Assembly (NCBI GenBank): GCA_016874735.1
Contig: VGTI01000003.1
Location: forward strand, 1-64,000
DNA from: Deltaproteobacteria bacterium
GTDB lineage: Bacteria > Bdellovibrionota_B > Oligoflexia > Oligoflexales > CAIYRB01
DNA: 64,000 nt
Direction: 5' to 3'
Numbering within the stretch: the stretch's first letter is position 1; each line of letters starts with the position of its first letter. The notes beneath the pieces are model-generated. The model worked only from the letters and a program-made list of their open reading frames with translations, made no database searches and was not told the DNA's origin. A program made the translations under genes and the position numbers. Positions 8,985 to 18,816 of this stretch are shown one piece after another.

Positions 8985-10094
8985 CTAGGCAGCATTCTCT
9001 GCTTGTTCACCAACTTCAGGTAACGAAGCCGTTTCCTTGTCATTTTTTTGCTGTTTTTGACTAATCATCGCACTGGCGCCGGCGACTGCTAAACAGAACA
9101 GCGAAACCAGCAGAAATGCTTTATGCCAGGCTATGCCAACAACCAAGAACACAACGGAAGCAACTAAGCAAACTACTGCGTTGATATTGATCTTATCGCT
9201 TTGTTTAATTGGCAATTCACCTAGCAACACTCCTGTGTTGTAGCCCTCAAGCAGGACGTTTTTCTCTTTTGGCTTATAAAAGTGGCGAAGCATGGTTTGG
9301 GGTCTGTATACATACGTCGCATGCCAGAATGGCAAATGCACTAACTGCACTCCAGCGATCTCAACCTCACTGCGGACGTCGGTTAGGTAGTCACAGTGCA
9401 TCCTTGCCATTTCTAGATGATATTGTTCCACGTGTGTCTTGGTCCGTCGCATCGCTTCTTCCTCGCCGACTTGCACCCCGACAACGGCTAGCCCATTACT
9501 AAAGGTAAAGTTGAAAACTTCCCTAGATTCGTAAGCTGTCTTCTCCGTTCGGGCTTCTTGCAACTGTCCGCGCGAAAAGGTGGAGTCAAGCGGGAATCCA
9601 TCCCAGCTGACAGCCACCTTCTCTTTGGGCTCATGAAGGCGAGTAAGCCCCCAAGATTCACAAATATTGTGACGCCCGGAGACTGCCCAGCGGTAGCTAC
9701 GCTTAAACTGGCCCCGCTCGATCAAATAATCCCCACCGTGCATCCCGTCCGGTCGACGTTTATGCTGTCTTTGGACTAGCCCCTTCCACTGGGTATGTAC
9801 CTCAACCGATACAACCCAGAAGGGGACGCTTAACCCGTTAATATTAGTTACAAAATACTCTGCTTCCACCAAATCCTGGCGATGGTTCAAACGCTTCAAC
9901 CACTCTACAACCAAAGCCTTGACCTGCACGGGGTTGGCCGTATTGGCAACGATGAAGTGATCGTTGTAAATCTCCTTGTGTCCACTTTCTCGCTCTAAAT
10001 TGAAGGTAGCTGAACACAGGGGACAAATGAGGAGGTAATCGCTTACATCATAGAACGAGGGAGAGTTACAACCTGGACACGCTAGCTCGTACAT
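8985..10094 (-). CDS. Zinc-ribbon membrane protein of unknown function
   Basis: A 369-residue protein that starts at an ATG with an excellent GGAGGTG site. The N-terminus holds a rubredoxin-like zinc ribbon: CPGC at residues 6-9 and CPLC near 24-27. A ~230-residue mixed alpha/beta soluble region follows, rich in charged and aromatic residues. Two adjacent hydrophobic helices (about residues 300-345) and a short acidic tail come next. The topology suggests membrane anchoring with the ribbon in the cytoplasm. I do not recognise the central region. It is divergent from dnaK, and the 135 bases between the two starts hold the dnaK promoter. Confidence 0.75.
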   Translation of the reverse strand: MYELACPGCNSPSFYDVSDYLLICPLCSATFNLERESGHKEIYNDHFIVANTANPVQVKALVVEWLKRLNHRQDLVEAEYFVTNINGLSVPFWVVSVEVHTQWKGLVQRQHKRRPDGMHGGDYLIERGQFKRSYRWAVSGRHNICESWGLTRLHEPKEKVAVSWDGFPLDSTFSRGQLQEARTEKTAYESREVFNFTFSNGLAVVGVQVGEEEAMRRTKTHVEQYHLEMARMHCDYLTDVRSEVEIAGVQLVHLPFWHATYVYRPQTMLRHFYKPKEKNVLLEGYNTGVLLGELPIKQSDKININAVVCLVASVVFLVVGIAWHKAFLLVSLFCLAVAGASAMISQKQQKNDKETASLPEVGEQAENAA

Positions 10095-10133
10095 CTGTTG
10101 GCACCTCCATGTTTTATGGTATCACGGTAACCC

Positions 10134-10161
10134 TTGACAGTGCGCGAGCGAGCCTTACTTT
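10134..10161 (+). promoter_or_regulatory. Candidate dnaK promoter
   Basis: A perfect -35 hexamer TTGACA lies at 10134-10139. TACTTT (10156-10161) or ACTTTA (10157-10162) follows at 16-17 bases spacing as a weak -10. No CIRCE inverted repeat (TTAGCACTC-N9-GAGTGCTAA) is visible between 10094 and 10230. HrcA-type control through that element is therefore not supported here. Confidence 0.45.
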
Positions 10162-10229
10162 ATGTGAAGGCGCGTGCAGCGTCCCAAAAACAGAAAAAAG
10201 TCACATTATTCGCAAGGATAGGAGAGATC

Positions 10230-12140
10230 ATGGGCAAGATCATTGGCATCGACCTGGGAACCACCAACTCGGTGGTGGCGATTATGGAGGGTAACCAGCC
10301 CAAGGTTATCGCCAATGCCGAAGGCCACAGAACCACTCCCAGCGTCATCGGATTCACCAAAGATGGGGAAATTTTAGTTGGTGCTGCAGCGCGACGCCAA
10401 GCTGTAACTAACCCAACTCGCACTATTTTTTCAGCCAAGCGGTTCATCGGGTGTAACTTCGACGAGCGCTCTGAAGAAGCGGCTAAAATGCCCTTCAAGG
10501 TGGTTAAGGGTAAAAATGGTATGGCTGTTATCGAGATCGATGGCAAGCAGTACACGCCACAGGAAATCAGCGCTAAGGTGCTCGGTAAATTGAAGCAAGC
10601 TGCTGAAGATTATCTTGGTGAAAAGGTTACAGAGGCGGTCATCACGGTACCAGCATATTTCAACGACAGTCAGCGTCAGGCGACGAAAGACGCTGGCAAG
10701 ATTGCTGGGCTCGACGTAAAGCGCATCGTAGCTGAGCCCACGGCGGCAGCTCTAGCTTACGGGCTGGACAAGAAAAAAAGCGAAAAAATAGCCGTTTATG
10801 ACTTTGGTGGCGGTACCTTCGATATTTCTATTTTGGAAGTCGGAGATAACGTCGTCGAAGTTTTAGCAACCAATGGCGATACTCACCTGGGTGGTGACAA
10901 TATCGACGAACTACTGATCGATTGGCTGGTCAAGAAGTTCAAGGGCGAAACAGGTATCGATGTTTCCAAAGACCCCATGGCTATGCAGCGTCTGAAAGAG
11001 GCGGCAGAGAAAGCCAAGATTGAGCTATCTTCGGCCCAAAGCACCGAAGTGAACTTACCCTTTTTGACAGCTGATCAAACGGGTCCTAAACATCTAAATG
11101 TGAACCTGAATCGCTCTGAATTTGAAAAGATGATTCATGACATCATCGAAAAAACGATGGTCCCCTGTCAGCGAGTCATGCAAGATTCTGGACTTAACAT
11201 CAATGAAATCAATGAGGTTTTACTTGTAGGTGGTTCGACACGGATTCCACTCGTGCAGAAGAGGGTTAAGGAATTTTTCGGTAAAGATCCCAACAAATCC
11301 GTCAACCCCGACGAAGTCGTTGCGGTCGGAGCAGCTGTGCAGGCTGGCATCTTGGGCGGCGAAGTTAAGGACGTGTTGCTTCTCGACGTGACTCCGTTGT
11401 CGCTTGGTATTGAGACTCTCGGCGGCGTCATGACTAAGCTAATTGAACGCAATACGACCATCCCCACCCGCAAGAGCCAAGTATTCTCAACGGCCGCTGA
11501 CAACCAAAGCTCCGTTCAGATCAACGTACTGCAAGGTGAACGCGAGATGGCTAAAGGCAACCGGGGACTTGCTGTCTTCAGCCTAGATAATATCCCGCCG
11601 GCACCTCGTGGTGTTCCCCAGATTGAGGTTACTTTCGATATCGATGCCAACGGCATCGTATCCGTGTTTGCGAAAGATCTAGGCACCGGCCGTGAGCAAA
11701 AGGTCACCATTCAAGCCTCAACCCGCCTCAGCGAGGATGAGATTAAAAATATGGTGAGAGATGCAGAAACTCACGCGGATGAAGATCGCAAACGCCGGGA
11801 ATCAGTTGAAGCTCGGAATGCGCTCGACTCTCTAATCTTCCAGTGCGAGAAAATGCTTAATGAAAACGGCGACAAAGTACCTGCCGCACTGAAATCTGAC
11901 ATCGAGTCAGCAGTTGCAACTGCTAAGTCCAAGCTTGATAGTGAAGACAAAGATGTACTCACTAGTGCCCGTGAAGAGCTGGAAAAGCGATTCCATAAAT
12001 TGGCTGAGGAGATGTACAAGACTTCCGGTGCGGATGGTGGCGCAGCTCCAGGAGCAGAAGGCACGGCTGGATCAGGCGGTGCTAAGACCAGCAAAGACGA
12101 TGTAGTCGATGCTGAATACGAAGAGGGCTCGCCAAGTTAG
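10230..12140 (+). CDS. dnaK: Chaperone protein DnaK (Hsp70)
   Basis: A 636-residue Hsp70. The start is the ATG at 10230, set by GGAGAG at 10221-10226 and the invariant [15 protein letters not shown]-terminus. The ATPase domain shows the phosphate-1 loop, '[13 protein letters not shown]' and '[13 protein letters not shown]' elements. The linker '[19 protein letters not shown]' leads into the substrate domain. The protein ends in a low-complexity glycine/alanine stretch and the conserved VVDAEYEE tail that contacts co-chaperones. Length and motifs are standard. It is not next to grpE (38.1 kb) or any full DnaJ in this window. Confidence 0.98.
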   Translation: MGKIIGIDLGTTNSVVAIMEGNQPKVIANAEGHRTTPSVIGFTKDGEILVGAAARRQAVTNPTRTIFSAKRFIGCNFDERSEEAAKMPFKVVKGKNGMAVIEIDGKQYTPQEISAKVLGKLKQAAEDYLGEKVTEAVITVPAYFNDSQRQATKDAGKIAGLDVKRIVAEPTAAALAYGLDKKKSEKIAVYDFGGGTFDISILEVGDNVVEVLATNGDTHLGGDNIDELLIDWLVKKFKGETGIDVSKDPMAMQRLKEAAEKAKIELSSAQSTEVNLPFLTADQTGPKHLNVNLNRSEFEKMIHDIIEKTMVPCQRVMQDSGLNINEINEVLLVGGSTRIPLVQKRVKEFFGKDPNKSVNPDEVVAVGAAVQAGILGGEVKDVLLLDVTPLSLGIETLGGVMTKLIERNTTIPTRKSQVFSTAADNQSSVQINVLQGEREMAKGNRGLAVFSLDNIPPAPRGVPQIEVTFDIDANGIVSVFAKDLGTGREQKVTIQASTRLSEDEIKNMVRDAETHADEDRKRRESVEARNALDSLIFQCEKMLNENGDKVPAALKSDIESAVATAKSKLDSEDKDVLTSAREELEKRFHKLAEEMYKTSGADGGAAPGAEGTAGSGGAKTSKDDVVDAEYEEGSPS

Positions 12141-12159
12141 TTCGCTTCAGCAATAAGTC

Positions 12160-13401
12160 TTACGAATCAGTGTCTGCAACCTCGCTGTTTGGCATTCCCA
12201 GCAGCGAGGTTATCTTTTGATCGGGTACGTCCTGCACTTGACGAAGCTTACGGGTTATGACGCGACTGCGGCTATGGACCGTTTCAATCACATTGCCGGC
12301 TTCCTGTAATTTCTTCTCAACTTTTTTCAAAACGTCGTCAAACTTGATGAATTCAGCTTTTACGGCCGCCAGTATTTCCCACACTTCACTGGAACGCTTT
12401 TGAATCGCCAGACTCCTAAAACCCATCTGCAGACTGTTTAAGAGAGCAGCAAGTGTGGTAGGTCCAGCAATGACCACCCGGTAATCCCGTTGAATCTGAT
12501 CCACTAGCCCCGTGCGGCGAGCTACTTCCGCAAAGAGCCCCTCCGTGGGAAGATAAAGCACCCCAAAGTCGGTTGTAGAGGGGGGGTCCAAATACTTGTC
12601 AGCTATGTCTTTTGCAGAGCCTTTAATAAAAGTTTCGAGCTGCTTAAAGGCAGCCTCAGCATTCCCAATATCGGCCTGCTCCTGCGCTTCTACTAACCGA
12701 TGATAACTCTCTAATGGGAACTTGGCATCGATTGGCAACCAGACACAGCGGTCGGCGCATTCACGCCCTGGCATCTTAATTGCAAATTCGACACGTCCGT
12801 TGCTGTTAGCCTTCGTTTGGACATTGGCACTGTACTGGTCGGTAGTCAAAATCTGGTCCAAAAGACTGCCCAGCATGACTTCTCCCCAGATACCTCTGGA
12901 CTTTACATTGACCATCACTTTTTTCAGATCGCCTACGCCAGTCGCCAGAGACTGCATCTCGCCCAGGCCTTTGTGGACCTGCTCGAGACGATCGCTGACC
13001 AACTTGAACGACGCACCTAATCTCCGTTCTAGGGTGCCCTCCAACTTCTCAGCGACTGTTGTCCGCATGTCCTCCAAACGCTGATTATTTTCGGATCGTA
13101 GCTGTCCAAGCTGGCGTTCCATGGAAGCCCTGAGGTCAGAGAAACTCGTTGCAGACTCTTGGCGATTGCTCTTTGCATCTACCGTAAGCTGCTGTAGGAG
13201 TGCGTCAAGTCTTGAAGTTAATTCCAAACGTAGCTCACGCGCCATATCTGCGGATTCACGACGACTCTGAGATAATTCGTTAAGAAGATGAGGCCCGGGA
13301 CGATGAATGGCCTGAACGACTGCCAGGATCAGCGCACCCAAGCTGGCCACACAACTGAGGAGCAATAAAAACAGGACTACAACCGGCACACCACTAAGCA
13401 T
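12160..13401 (-). CDS. rmuC: RmuC-family protein
   Basis: 413 residues from the ATG at 13401; a TTG two codons earlier is an alternative. The N-terminus is a single transmembrane helix. A long coiled coil with repeated 'LRxSMERQLGQLRSE'-like heptads follows (about 35-125). The conserved RmuC core comes after: 'VKSRGIWGEVMLGSLLDQIL', 'WLPIDAKFPLESYHRL', 'FGVLYLPTEGLFAEV' and 'GPTTLAALLNSLQMGFR'. RmuC proteins are membrane-anchored, nuclease-fold proteins that limit recombination at inverted repeats. Standard length and motifs. It is convergent with dnaK. The UDG-like small gene lies 36 bases upstream on the same strand. Confidence 0.95.
   Translation of the reverse strand: MLSGVPVVVLFLLLLSCVASLGALILAVVQAIHRPGPHLLNELSQSRRESADMARELRLELTSRLDALLQQLTVDAKSNRQESATSFSDLRASMERQLGQLRSENNQRLEDMRTTVAEKLEGTLERRLGASFKLVSDRLEQVHKGLGEMQSLATGVGDLKKVMVNVKSRGIWGEVMLGSLLDQILTTDQYSANVQTKANSNGRVEFAIKMPGRECADRCVWLPIDAKFPLESYHRLVEAQEQADIGNAEAAFKQLETFIKGSAKDIADKYLDPPSTTDFGVLYLPTEGLFAEVARRTGLVDQIQRDYRVVIAGPTTLAALLNSLQMGFRSLAIQKRSSEVWEILAAVKAEFIKFDDVLKKVEKKLQEAGNVIETVHSRSRVITRKLRQVQDVPDQKITSLLGMPNSEVADTDS
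12178..12218 (+). terminator. Possible dnaK terminator inside the 3' end of rmuC
   Basis: A 10-bp perfect stem, AACCTCGCTG (12178-12187) with CAGCGAGGTT (12202-12211), encloses a 14-base loop and is followed by ATCTTTT. It lies 38 bases after the dnaK stop and within the last codons of the convergent rmuC. The loop is long and the T-run short, so intrinsic termination is only possible. Confidence 0.4.
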
Positions 13402-13437
13402 ACTCAATCCTCAAAACTTGCTCTGGAGCATCGCATA

Positions 13438-13857
13438 CTACAGCTTGAGATACGCCATGGCCACTTGCAACTGAGTCCAAGACTGTCGCTTTAATGCAGG
13501 CTCTGCCAATAATTCGCGAGGATGATGAGTCAGCAAGATTGGTGAAGTTACATCGGTCGTCCACTGCACCTTACCAGGTTCAACCTTCGGCAGCTTCAAG
13601 GCCTCTGCAGTCGATAACCCAAGGACTATCAACAAATCGGTCGCCTGTAGGTTATCTAGACTGCGACCAGAGTGGATTTGCGTGACACCTACTGGTAACC
13701 GCATGGCTAGTGCCATCTTGTTCAACAGTTCGTTTTCCGGGACGCTTAGAGGAGTATCTGTTAGCCAGGTTACACGCCACTGCGACGACCTAACCATCGG
13801 ATACCTAAGCCCTCTTTCGATTTGCCAAAGAATGTGCGCATAAACCGACTCGTTCAT
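13438..13857 (-). CDS. Uracil-DNA-glycosylase-fold remnant
   Basis: 139 residues, ATG start. The C-terminal half reads like the end of family 4/5 uracil-DNA glycosylases. 'DLLIVLGLSTAEALKL' stands where those enzymes have 'P.VIVALG..A..ALL'. 'LLTHHPRELLAEPALKRQSWTQLQVAMAYL' (about 108-137) stands where they have 'PTYHPA.LLRNP..K...W.DL'. The catalytic His-Pro pair is kept. The N-terminal FeS-binding cysteines and the GExPG active-site loop are missing, so glycosylase activity is unlikely. A non-catalytic DNA-binding or polymerase-accessory role is conceivable. It is immediately upstream of rmuC on the same strand. Confidence 0.55.
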   Translation of the reverse strand: MNESVYAHILWQIERGLRYPMVRSSQWRVTWLTDTPLSVPENELLNKMALAMRLPVGVTQIHSGRSLDNLQATDLLIVLGLSTAEALKLPKVEPGKVQWTTDVTSPILLTHHPRELLAEPALKRQSWTQLQVAMAYLKL

Positions 13858-13946
13858 CCCTCTGGTTTACTAGACATGCCGGTACTAGGCTACCGGTACT
13901 TTGACTCAGATTCTTGTCGTGCATACTTTTAAAACGATGAGGAGGG

Positions 13947-15452
13947 TCAGGCCGTTAACTTTTGTTGCCGATTGAGACGGCGGCGCGAACATTCGGCGAT
14001 CTCCGGACCAAATTTAGCCTCGCTGGCGCCCAGCTGCACGGCCCTCATGTACAGTTGGGTCGCCTTCAACCACTGCTGTGTCATGACGTGGATTTGAGCC
14101 AATAATAGAAAGGTCTTAGCTTTATTTGGCTCTAATCTTATCGATTCATTCAGCGCCTCTAAACCTGCGGGAATCTGTCTCATTAGAATTAATAATTCGG
14201 CCAGGTTGTTAAATGCATCGGCCGTGGGCAGCAATTGAACCACCCTTTGCAGTACCGGCAGTGCCTCATTGAGATCACCATTATGCAAATGAATGTTGCC
14301 GCAAATACGCAACGCTTGTGCGTGGTCCGGTTGCTTTTGCAAGATTTCCCTGACGAGCATTAGTGCTTCTTCATTGCGCTTTTGTTGCAGGTAGAACGAC
14401 GCCAAAAGCGTCGAAATCTCATGTTTATCTGAGCTGATCTTACGTTCGTCCTTGAGTAAATACTCAGCTTTTTTAGGGTCTCCGGCTTCGATGCAATGTT
14501 TAACTGCTGCCTCCAATGGTTTCAGAGCATGTGGCAGATACCGACGGACTCTGTGAAAGTAGTAAATTGACTTATCAAGGTTGCCCTGGGCTGCAAAAGC
14601 ATGTCCCAGCCCCATAAGAGCTGCAGTATTTTTTGGGGAGACCCTTAGTGCGGCCCTAAAATGAACAATTGCATCTTCGGGAAGGCTATTTTGAAGGAGC
14701 AGTTTCGCAATCTGAATCTGCCTTTCAGGCTGTTTTGGATTTATCGCTAGCTCCTGCCGCATGGCGGCCAGCGCTTGCTCCCGCTGCCCGGCCGACAGCA
14801 ATATGTCTCCTAATGCACGGTAAGCTTTGTGATAATTAGGATTTTTTTGAACTAAATCCCGCAACCTTGCCAGGGCTTCGGCCTCTCTATTTAACTTCGC
14901 AAGAACGAGTGACCTTCCGACTACCGCTCTTGAGTTATGTGGTTCCAGATCAAGTGTGCGATCGTAAGCCTCGAGAGCATCCACGTACCGACCAGTCGCA
15001 AGGAATTTCTCAGCACTGTGCAAAGACTCAAGACTAGCAATTGGAGCGTGATATGTATTGAGCACACCGAGGATTTTTTTCTCTAATTCACTTGCCTGAA
15101 AGGGTTTTAGCAAATAGTCGCTAGCCCCCAACCCGGCTACTTTAACGATATCCTCTTTACTGGCTTCGCCGGTAACAACGACCACCGGAATATCACTAGC
15201 TACGCTCCGATCACTGATGTGCTGAAGGACATCAATCCCCGTGATCCGCTTCATATACAAATCGAGAATAAGAAGGTCGATAGCATTTGACTTCAGGACA
15301 TTCAGTGCCTCAGCGCCATCGAAACATTCTATGATACTGACGAACCCCATATGCATAACTACGCGCTTGATCGCCTTCCGGATGGGGTCGTGGTCGTCGA
15401 CAATTAGCACTGTCAACGCCGCTGGCTCAAATCTTGCCTTCTGAACTATCAC
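13947..15452 (-). CDS. Response-regulator receiver fused to a TPR array
   Basis: A 501-residue protein starting at a GTG at 15452 with GAGGGGG upstream. Residues ~14-130 form a complete CheY-like receiver: VDDHD acidic pair, phospho-acceptor Asp in 'LLILDLYMKRITG', the Thr in 'VVVVTGE' and the Lys in 'DYLLKPF'. The remaining ~360 residues are at least nine TPR-like pairs. There is no DNA-binding or enzymatic output domain, so phosphorylation presumably changes a protein-protein interaction. The cognate histidine kinase is not in the window. It sits directly downstream of a second TPR gene and RNase Y on the same strand. Confidence 0.92.
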   Translation of the reverse strand: MIVQKARFEPAALTVLIVDDHDPIRKAIKRVVMHMGFVSIIECFDGAEALNVLKSNAIDLLILDLYMKRITGIDVLQHISDRSVASDIPVVVVTGEASKEDIVKVAGLGASDYLLKPFQASELEKKILGVLNTYHAPIASLESLHSAEKFLATGRYVDALEAYDRTLDLEPHNSRAVVGRSLVLAKLNREAEALARLRDLVQKNPNYHKAYRALGDILLSAGQREQALAAMRQELAINPKQPERQIQIAKLLLQNSLPEDAIVHFRAALRVSPKNTAALMGLGHAFAAQGNLDKSIYYFHRVRRYLPHALKPLEAAVKHCIEAGDPKKAEYLLKDERKISSDKHEISTLLASFYLQQKRNEEALMLVREILQKQPDHAQALRICGNIHLHNGDLNEALPVLQRVVQLLPTADAFNNLAELLILMRQIPAGLEALNESIRLEPNKAKTFLLLAQIHVMTQQWLKATQLYMRAVQLGASEAKFGPEIAECSRRRLNRQQKLTA

Positions 15453-15502
15453 CGTCGCCCCCTCGCTAGGGGATCGGCAATTTTCAAAATATCATTAGTA
15501 TT

Positions 15503-16237
15503 TTAGTCTTCCGGGGTTCTAGATCGACCTGTCCAAGAACCGGCGAACTTGAGATAAGCCCTTGCCGTAGAATCTTCTGGCGCCGATTCTTGCGCTTTTT
15601 CCCAATGCATTTTAGCCAAATCTCTCTGGCCCAACTTGTACTGCAAGATACCTAACCAAGTGTGTGCGTCGGAAAGCCAAGGGCATTCGTTAACTAACTC
15701 TTCAAATTCTTGCTTAGCCTTTTCGTGCTGACCAACTTTCACATAAAGCTTCGCCAAATTTAGCTTAACGTCTGGCATCTTATCGTAGAGAGATAGCGCC
15801 TTACGATATTCCTGAATCGCCTCTTGAAGCATGCCCGACTCAACATAGGCCTGCCCAGCTGCAACATGCATGTTGGCCAGACGACCGAGAACTAAACCGG
15901 GCTGCTTTTGCCGGTCACCGACCCGCTCTTCTAACTTTGCAAAAACTTGATTCGCCTCTTCGTAGCGACTGACATCGCAAAGAGTCGCTGCTAGATTCAG
16001 CGCCGCCTCCAAAAACTCAGGGTTCACCACTAATGCCTGGTTAAACTCCCTGATTGCCTCGACAAATTTCGACTGTTTATGAAAAGTGAGACCAAGCAGG
16101 TTATGAATGTTTGCGAGTGGCCCGTAATCAGCCAAAGTGGCTTTTAGCAGCTTTTCGGCCGCATCAAACCGACTGAGACTCAGGTAAAGCTCAGTTCTCT
16201 TCTTAACTTCAAGCAGTTCAGATCGTGCAACACCCAT
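15503..16237 (-). CDS. TPR-repeat protein coupled to RNase Y
   Basis: A 244-residue cytoplasmic protein made largely of TPR pairs (for example 'IHNLLGLTFHKQSKFVEAIREFNQAL' region, about residues 40-65, and further repeats to ~215). Its ATG overlaps the rny stop as TAATG, so translation is probably coupled. The tight coupling suggests the protein works with RNase Y or is needed in the same amount. That is inference. No signal peptide or membrane helix is present. Confidence 0.85.
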   Translation of the reverse strand: MGVARSELLEVKKRTELYLSLSRFDAAEKLLKATLADYGPLANIHNLLGLTFHKQSKFVEAIREFNQALVVNPEFLEAALNLAATLCDVSRYEEANQVFAKLEERVGDRQKQPGLVLGRLANMHVAAGQAYVESGMLQEAIQEYRKALSLYDKMPDVKLNLAKLYVKVGQHEKAKQEFEELVNECPWLSDAHTWLGILQYKLGQRDLAKMHWEKAQESAPEDSTARAYLKFAGSWTGRSRTPED

Positions 16238-17799
16238 TATGCAACCGCCGTGGCTTCAAATCTGCGCGATACGAGTATCTTAATCTCTCCCGGGAAAGCC
16301 ACCTCTGTGGCAATTTTGCGAGCAATATTTTGCGATAAAAGCTGCAAATCCTGTTCCTGAACGCGCTTGTTGTTTACCTCAACGTGAACCTCACGAGCTC
16401 CGTTCATAATAGCAAGACTAGTGATACCAGGAAAACTCCGCACACAGGATTCGATTCCAGACATCCGCATCTGGTATCCCTCTTCCAAGTTAACGCGTGC
16501 TCCAGGGCGGGCACCAGATAAGGTGTCAGCCGCCCGCAGCACATAAGCGAGGGGAGTCTCGATAACCAGATCGTTATGATGCGACATGACCGTATCACAT
16601 ATGAGCCGTTTTTCCCCAAATCGGTCAGCATAATCTCCGCTTATAACAGCGTGGCTGCCCTCAATGCGGTAATCGATTGCCTTACCAATGTCATGTAGGA
16701 GGCCACAGCGCTTCGCAGCATCCACGTCCACTCCCAGCTCGCTTGCGATGATACCGGCTAGCTTGGCAACCTCTACCGTGTGGTACCATTGATTTTGCCT
16801 GTAGCTAGTGCGCCAATTTAGGTAGCCAACGAGCTTTTGAATTTCAGGATGAATGCCGGATAGCTTGACTTCGCGCACTGCTGTGCGCCCGAGCTTGATT
16901 GCTTGTTGTTCGAGGAGCGCGCGATGTTTATCAAACATCACAGCGGCCTTTGACCAGCCGCCATTACCTTTAGCCAAGAGCTCGGTAAGTGCAAGTCTGA
17001 CAGCTTCTCTGTCCACTCCGGCCCCCCCGGCAAGCTTAACCATCGGTACCGGAAATTCAGCACTTGCCAGCAGCTCGATCTCGATCTGCGCCTTTTCGCG
17101 CAATTCTTCCAATACGGTCGCCCCTTCTGAGGCTAATCGATCCGCCTGACCTGGCTCGGTCAACTCAACGGTGTTTACTGACTTTGGCCAGTAAAAGTCG
17201 GGTGCGTATCTTGACATCACGCGCGACATGCAGCGTTGAGCTAGGCGCTTGTGGGACGAGCTCAACTCGTCATCCAAATTTTTTAAAACCTTTTGGCATT
17301 CAATCTGTTTGGAGTCGATGATGTTGACCTGCATGGATTTACTAAGCGTCACAGCGTCAACTTTTGCTGTACTTTCCAGGCTATGCACGAGCTCTCGGCG
17401 AAGATTTTCGAGCTCTGTCAGCTTTTGCTGATGCGCTTCTTTTAGAGTCTCTAATTTAGCAACGTGAGCCTCGTGCTCCTTAGTTATCTTCTGGATGCGA
17501 CTCTCTTCCATCTGCAAAGAGCGCTCTTGAGCCTGGAGATCTTCTTCGCTGATTTTCAAGTCCTCTTGTCTTTCGATTAAATCAGCCTCCACTTGTTCGG
17601 CAAGGAGCTGCCATTCCTCCTCGAAACGCTCAAGCTCATGCTGTTTTCTAGAGACGACCTGCTGCCTAGCGTCATTGAGAATATCGTCTCGCTGCGACTT
17701 ATGTTCCGATCTGAGCCTTTGCGGCAAAGATCTATAAATCAGGAGAAACGCAAGGTAACCCACCGCAACAGCGCCCAGCCCGAGTAATAAGTATCCCAT
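16237..17799 (-). CDS. rny: Ribonuclease Y
   Basis: 520 residues: an N-terminal transmembrane helix (about 1-20), then a long coiled coil rich in Glu/Lys/Gln (30-200). A KH domain (~210-275) and an HD phosphohydrolase domain with 'GLLHDIGKAID' and a later 'HHND' follow. RNase Y is the membrane-tethered endoribonuclease that begins mRNA decay in many bacteria. The start ATG has AAGGAGAAGG upstream. Family length is ~510-525, so it is intact. The downstream TPR gene is translationally coupled. Confidence 0.97.
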   Translation of the reverse strand: MGYLLLGLGAVAVGYLAFLLIYRSLPQRLRSEHKSQRDDILNDARQQVVSRKQHELERFEEEWQLLAEQVEADLIERQEDLKISEEDLQAQERSLQMEESRIQKITKEHEAHVAKLETLKEAHQQKLTELENLRRELVHSLESTAKVDAVTLSKSMQVNIIDSKQIECQKVLKNLDDELSSSHKRLAQRCMSRVMSRYAPDFYWPKSVNTVELTEPGQADRLASEGATVLEELREKAQIEIELLASAEFPVPMVKLAGGAGVDREAVRLALTELLAKGNGGWSKAAVMFDKHRALLEQQAIKLGRTAVREVKLSGIHPEIQKLVGYLNWRTSYRQNQWYHTVEVAKLAGIIASELGVDVDAAKRCGLLHDIGKAIDYRIEGSHAVISGDYADRFGEKRLICDTVMSHHNDLVIETPLAYVLRAADTLSGARPGARVNLEEGYQMRMSGIESCVRSFPGITSLAIMNGAREVHVEVNNKRVQEQDLQLLSQNIARKIATEVAFPGEIKILVSRRFEATAVA

Positions 17800-17956
17800 C
17801 GATCCTTCTCCTTGTGACTGCAGACTGAGTGCAAATTCAGGTAAGTTTGTGGCAGCCTGCTAATTCCCGTAATACAATAAGGAATGTGGTTTTGTCCCTG
17901 TGATGTAGCGATACGGGCTGATTTAAACACGGCCACCAGCTAAAAAATGGATTTTA

Positions 17957-18763
17957 GTGACAATTATATCAGATAGTTATAATTTTTTGGTAGATACTAT
18001 GGCTATGGCCAGCCTCGAATTGAACAAACGTCGGGGTGAGGACCTGAAAATCAACGTAAAGCCAGATGCCAGTTTGGTCACTGAGGCCGACCTAGCGAGT
18101 GAGCGAGTCATCATAGAGCGGATCTCCAAATACTACCCAGGAGACCTAATCTATGCTGAAGAATCCGGCATGAGCTCCAAGACAAAGAGGCATGGCAGCG
18201 CTGTTTGGGTTGTGGATCCCCTGGACGGCACCACCAACTACGCTAACGGCTACCCTTACTATTGTATTTCGATTGGTCGCGGCATTTTTGACGTTAATGA
18301 GCACATCCAAATGCAATGCGGGGCAGTTTTCGACCCCGTCCGAGGTAAATTTTACTACGCAGAGGCGGGTAAGGGAGCCTATTGCGACGGCAGGCGGCTG
18401 CAGGTAACTGCAGCCCGAGAGTTTTGCAAGAGCTTTTTGGTTACTGGATTTTACTACCTGCAGGGCCCTGACCTGCAGCACGAAATCGCTAGGTTTTCAA
18501 AAATAGCCGCAGAATGTCAGTCCATCCGACGCGACGGTGCAGCAGCGCTCGATTTGGCTCTGGTGGCCGAGGGGGTTTTTGATGCCTTCTGGGAGCTTGG
18601 GCTGGCCCCTTGGGACGTTGCGGCGGGCTCTTTACTAGTTCGAGAAGCAGGTGGGATAGTCAGAAATTACCCTCCTCACCATGGCTCTTACAACATTGAA
18701 GGGGTTGGTGTGATTGCCGGTACCCAAGGCGCGGTCGAGACGTTGACTAAGCATTTGTGCTAA
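17957..18763 (+). CDS. Inositol-monophosphatase-family phosphatase
   Basis: 268 residues, starting at a GTG at 17957 (no strong Shine-Dalgarno; a later ATG at residue 15 would cut the first helix). It carries the IMPase metal motifs in order: 'YAEESG' (first Glu), 'VVDPLDGTTNYANGYP' (Asp-Pro-Leu-Asp-Gly-Thr) and 'LGLAPWDVAAGSLLVREAGG'. The family dephosphorylates inositol phosphate, or PAP when of the CysQ type. The NYANGYP sequence is the usual IMPase/SuhB form. Mg2+-dependent and cytoplasmic. Divergent from rny. The exact substrate cannot be decided. Confidence 0.92.
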   Translation: MTIISDSYNFLVDTMAMASLELNKRRGEDLKINVKPDASLVTEADLASERVIIERISKYYPGDLIYAEESGMSSKTKRHGSAVWVVDPLDGTTNYANGYPYYCISIGRGIFDVNEHIQMQCGAVFDPVRGKFYYAEAGKGAYCDGRRLQVTAAREFCKSFLVTGFYYLQGPDLQHEIARFSKIAAECQSIRRDGAAALDLALVAEGVFDAFWELGLAPWDVAAGSLLVREAGGIVRNYPPHHGSYNIEGVGVIAGTQGAVETLTKHLC

Positions 18764-18816
18764 GCTTAAGCGAGCTAGAATCGTTACTAAATTTTTTGGC
18801 TCTTGAGGAGCTAGCA

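Noticed and set aside
8945-8988. Palindromes near the end of the ComEC-like gene as terminator
   Set aside because: Short stems with no T-run on either strand; too weak to call.
10094-10230. CIRCE element for HrcA control of dnaK
   Set aside because: I looked for the TTAGCACTC-N9-GAGTGCTAA inverted repeat and did not find it.
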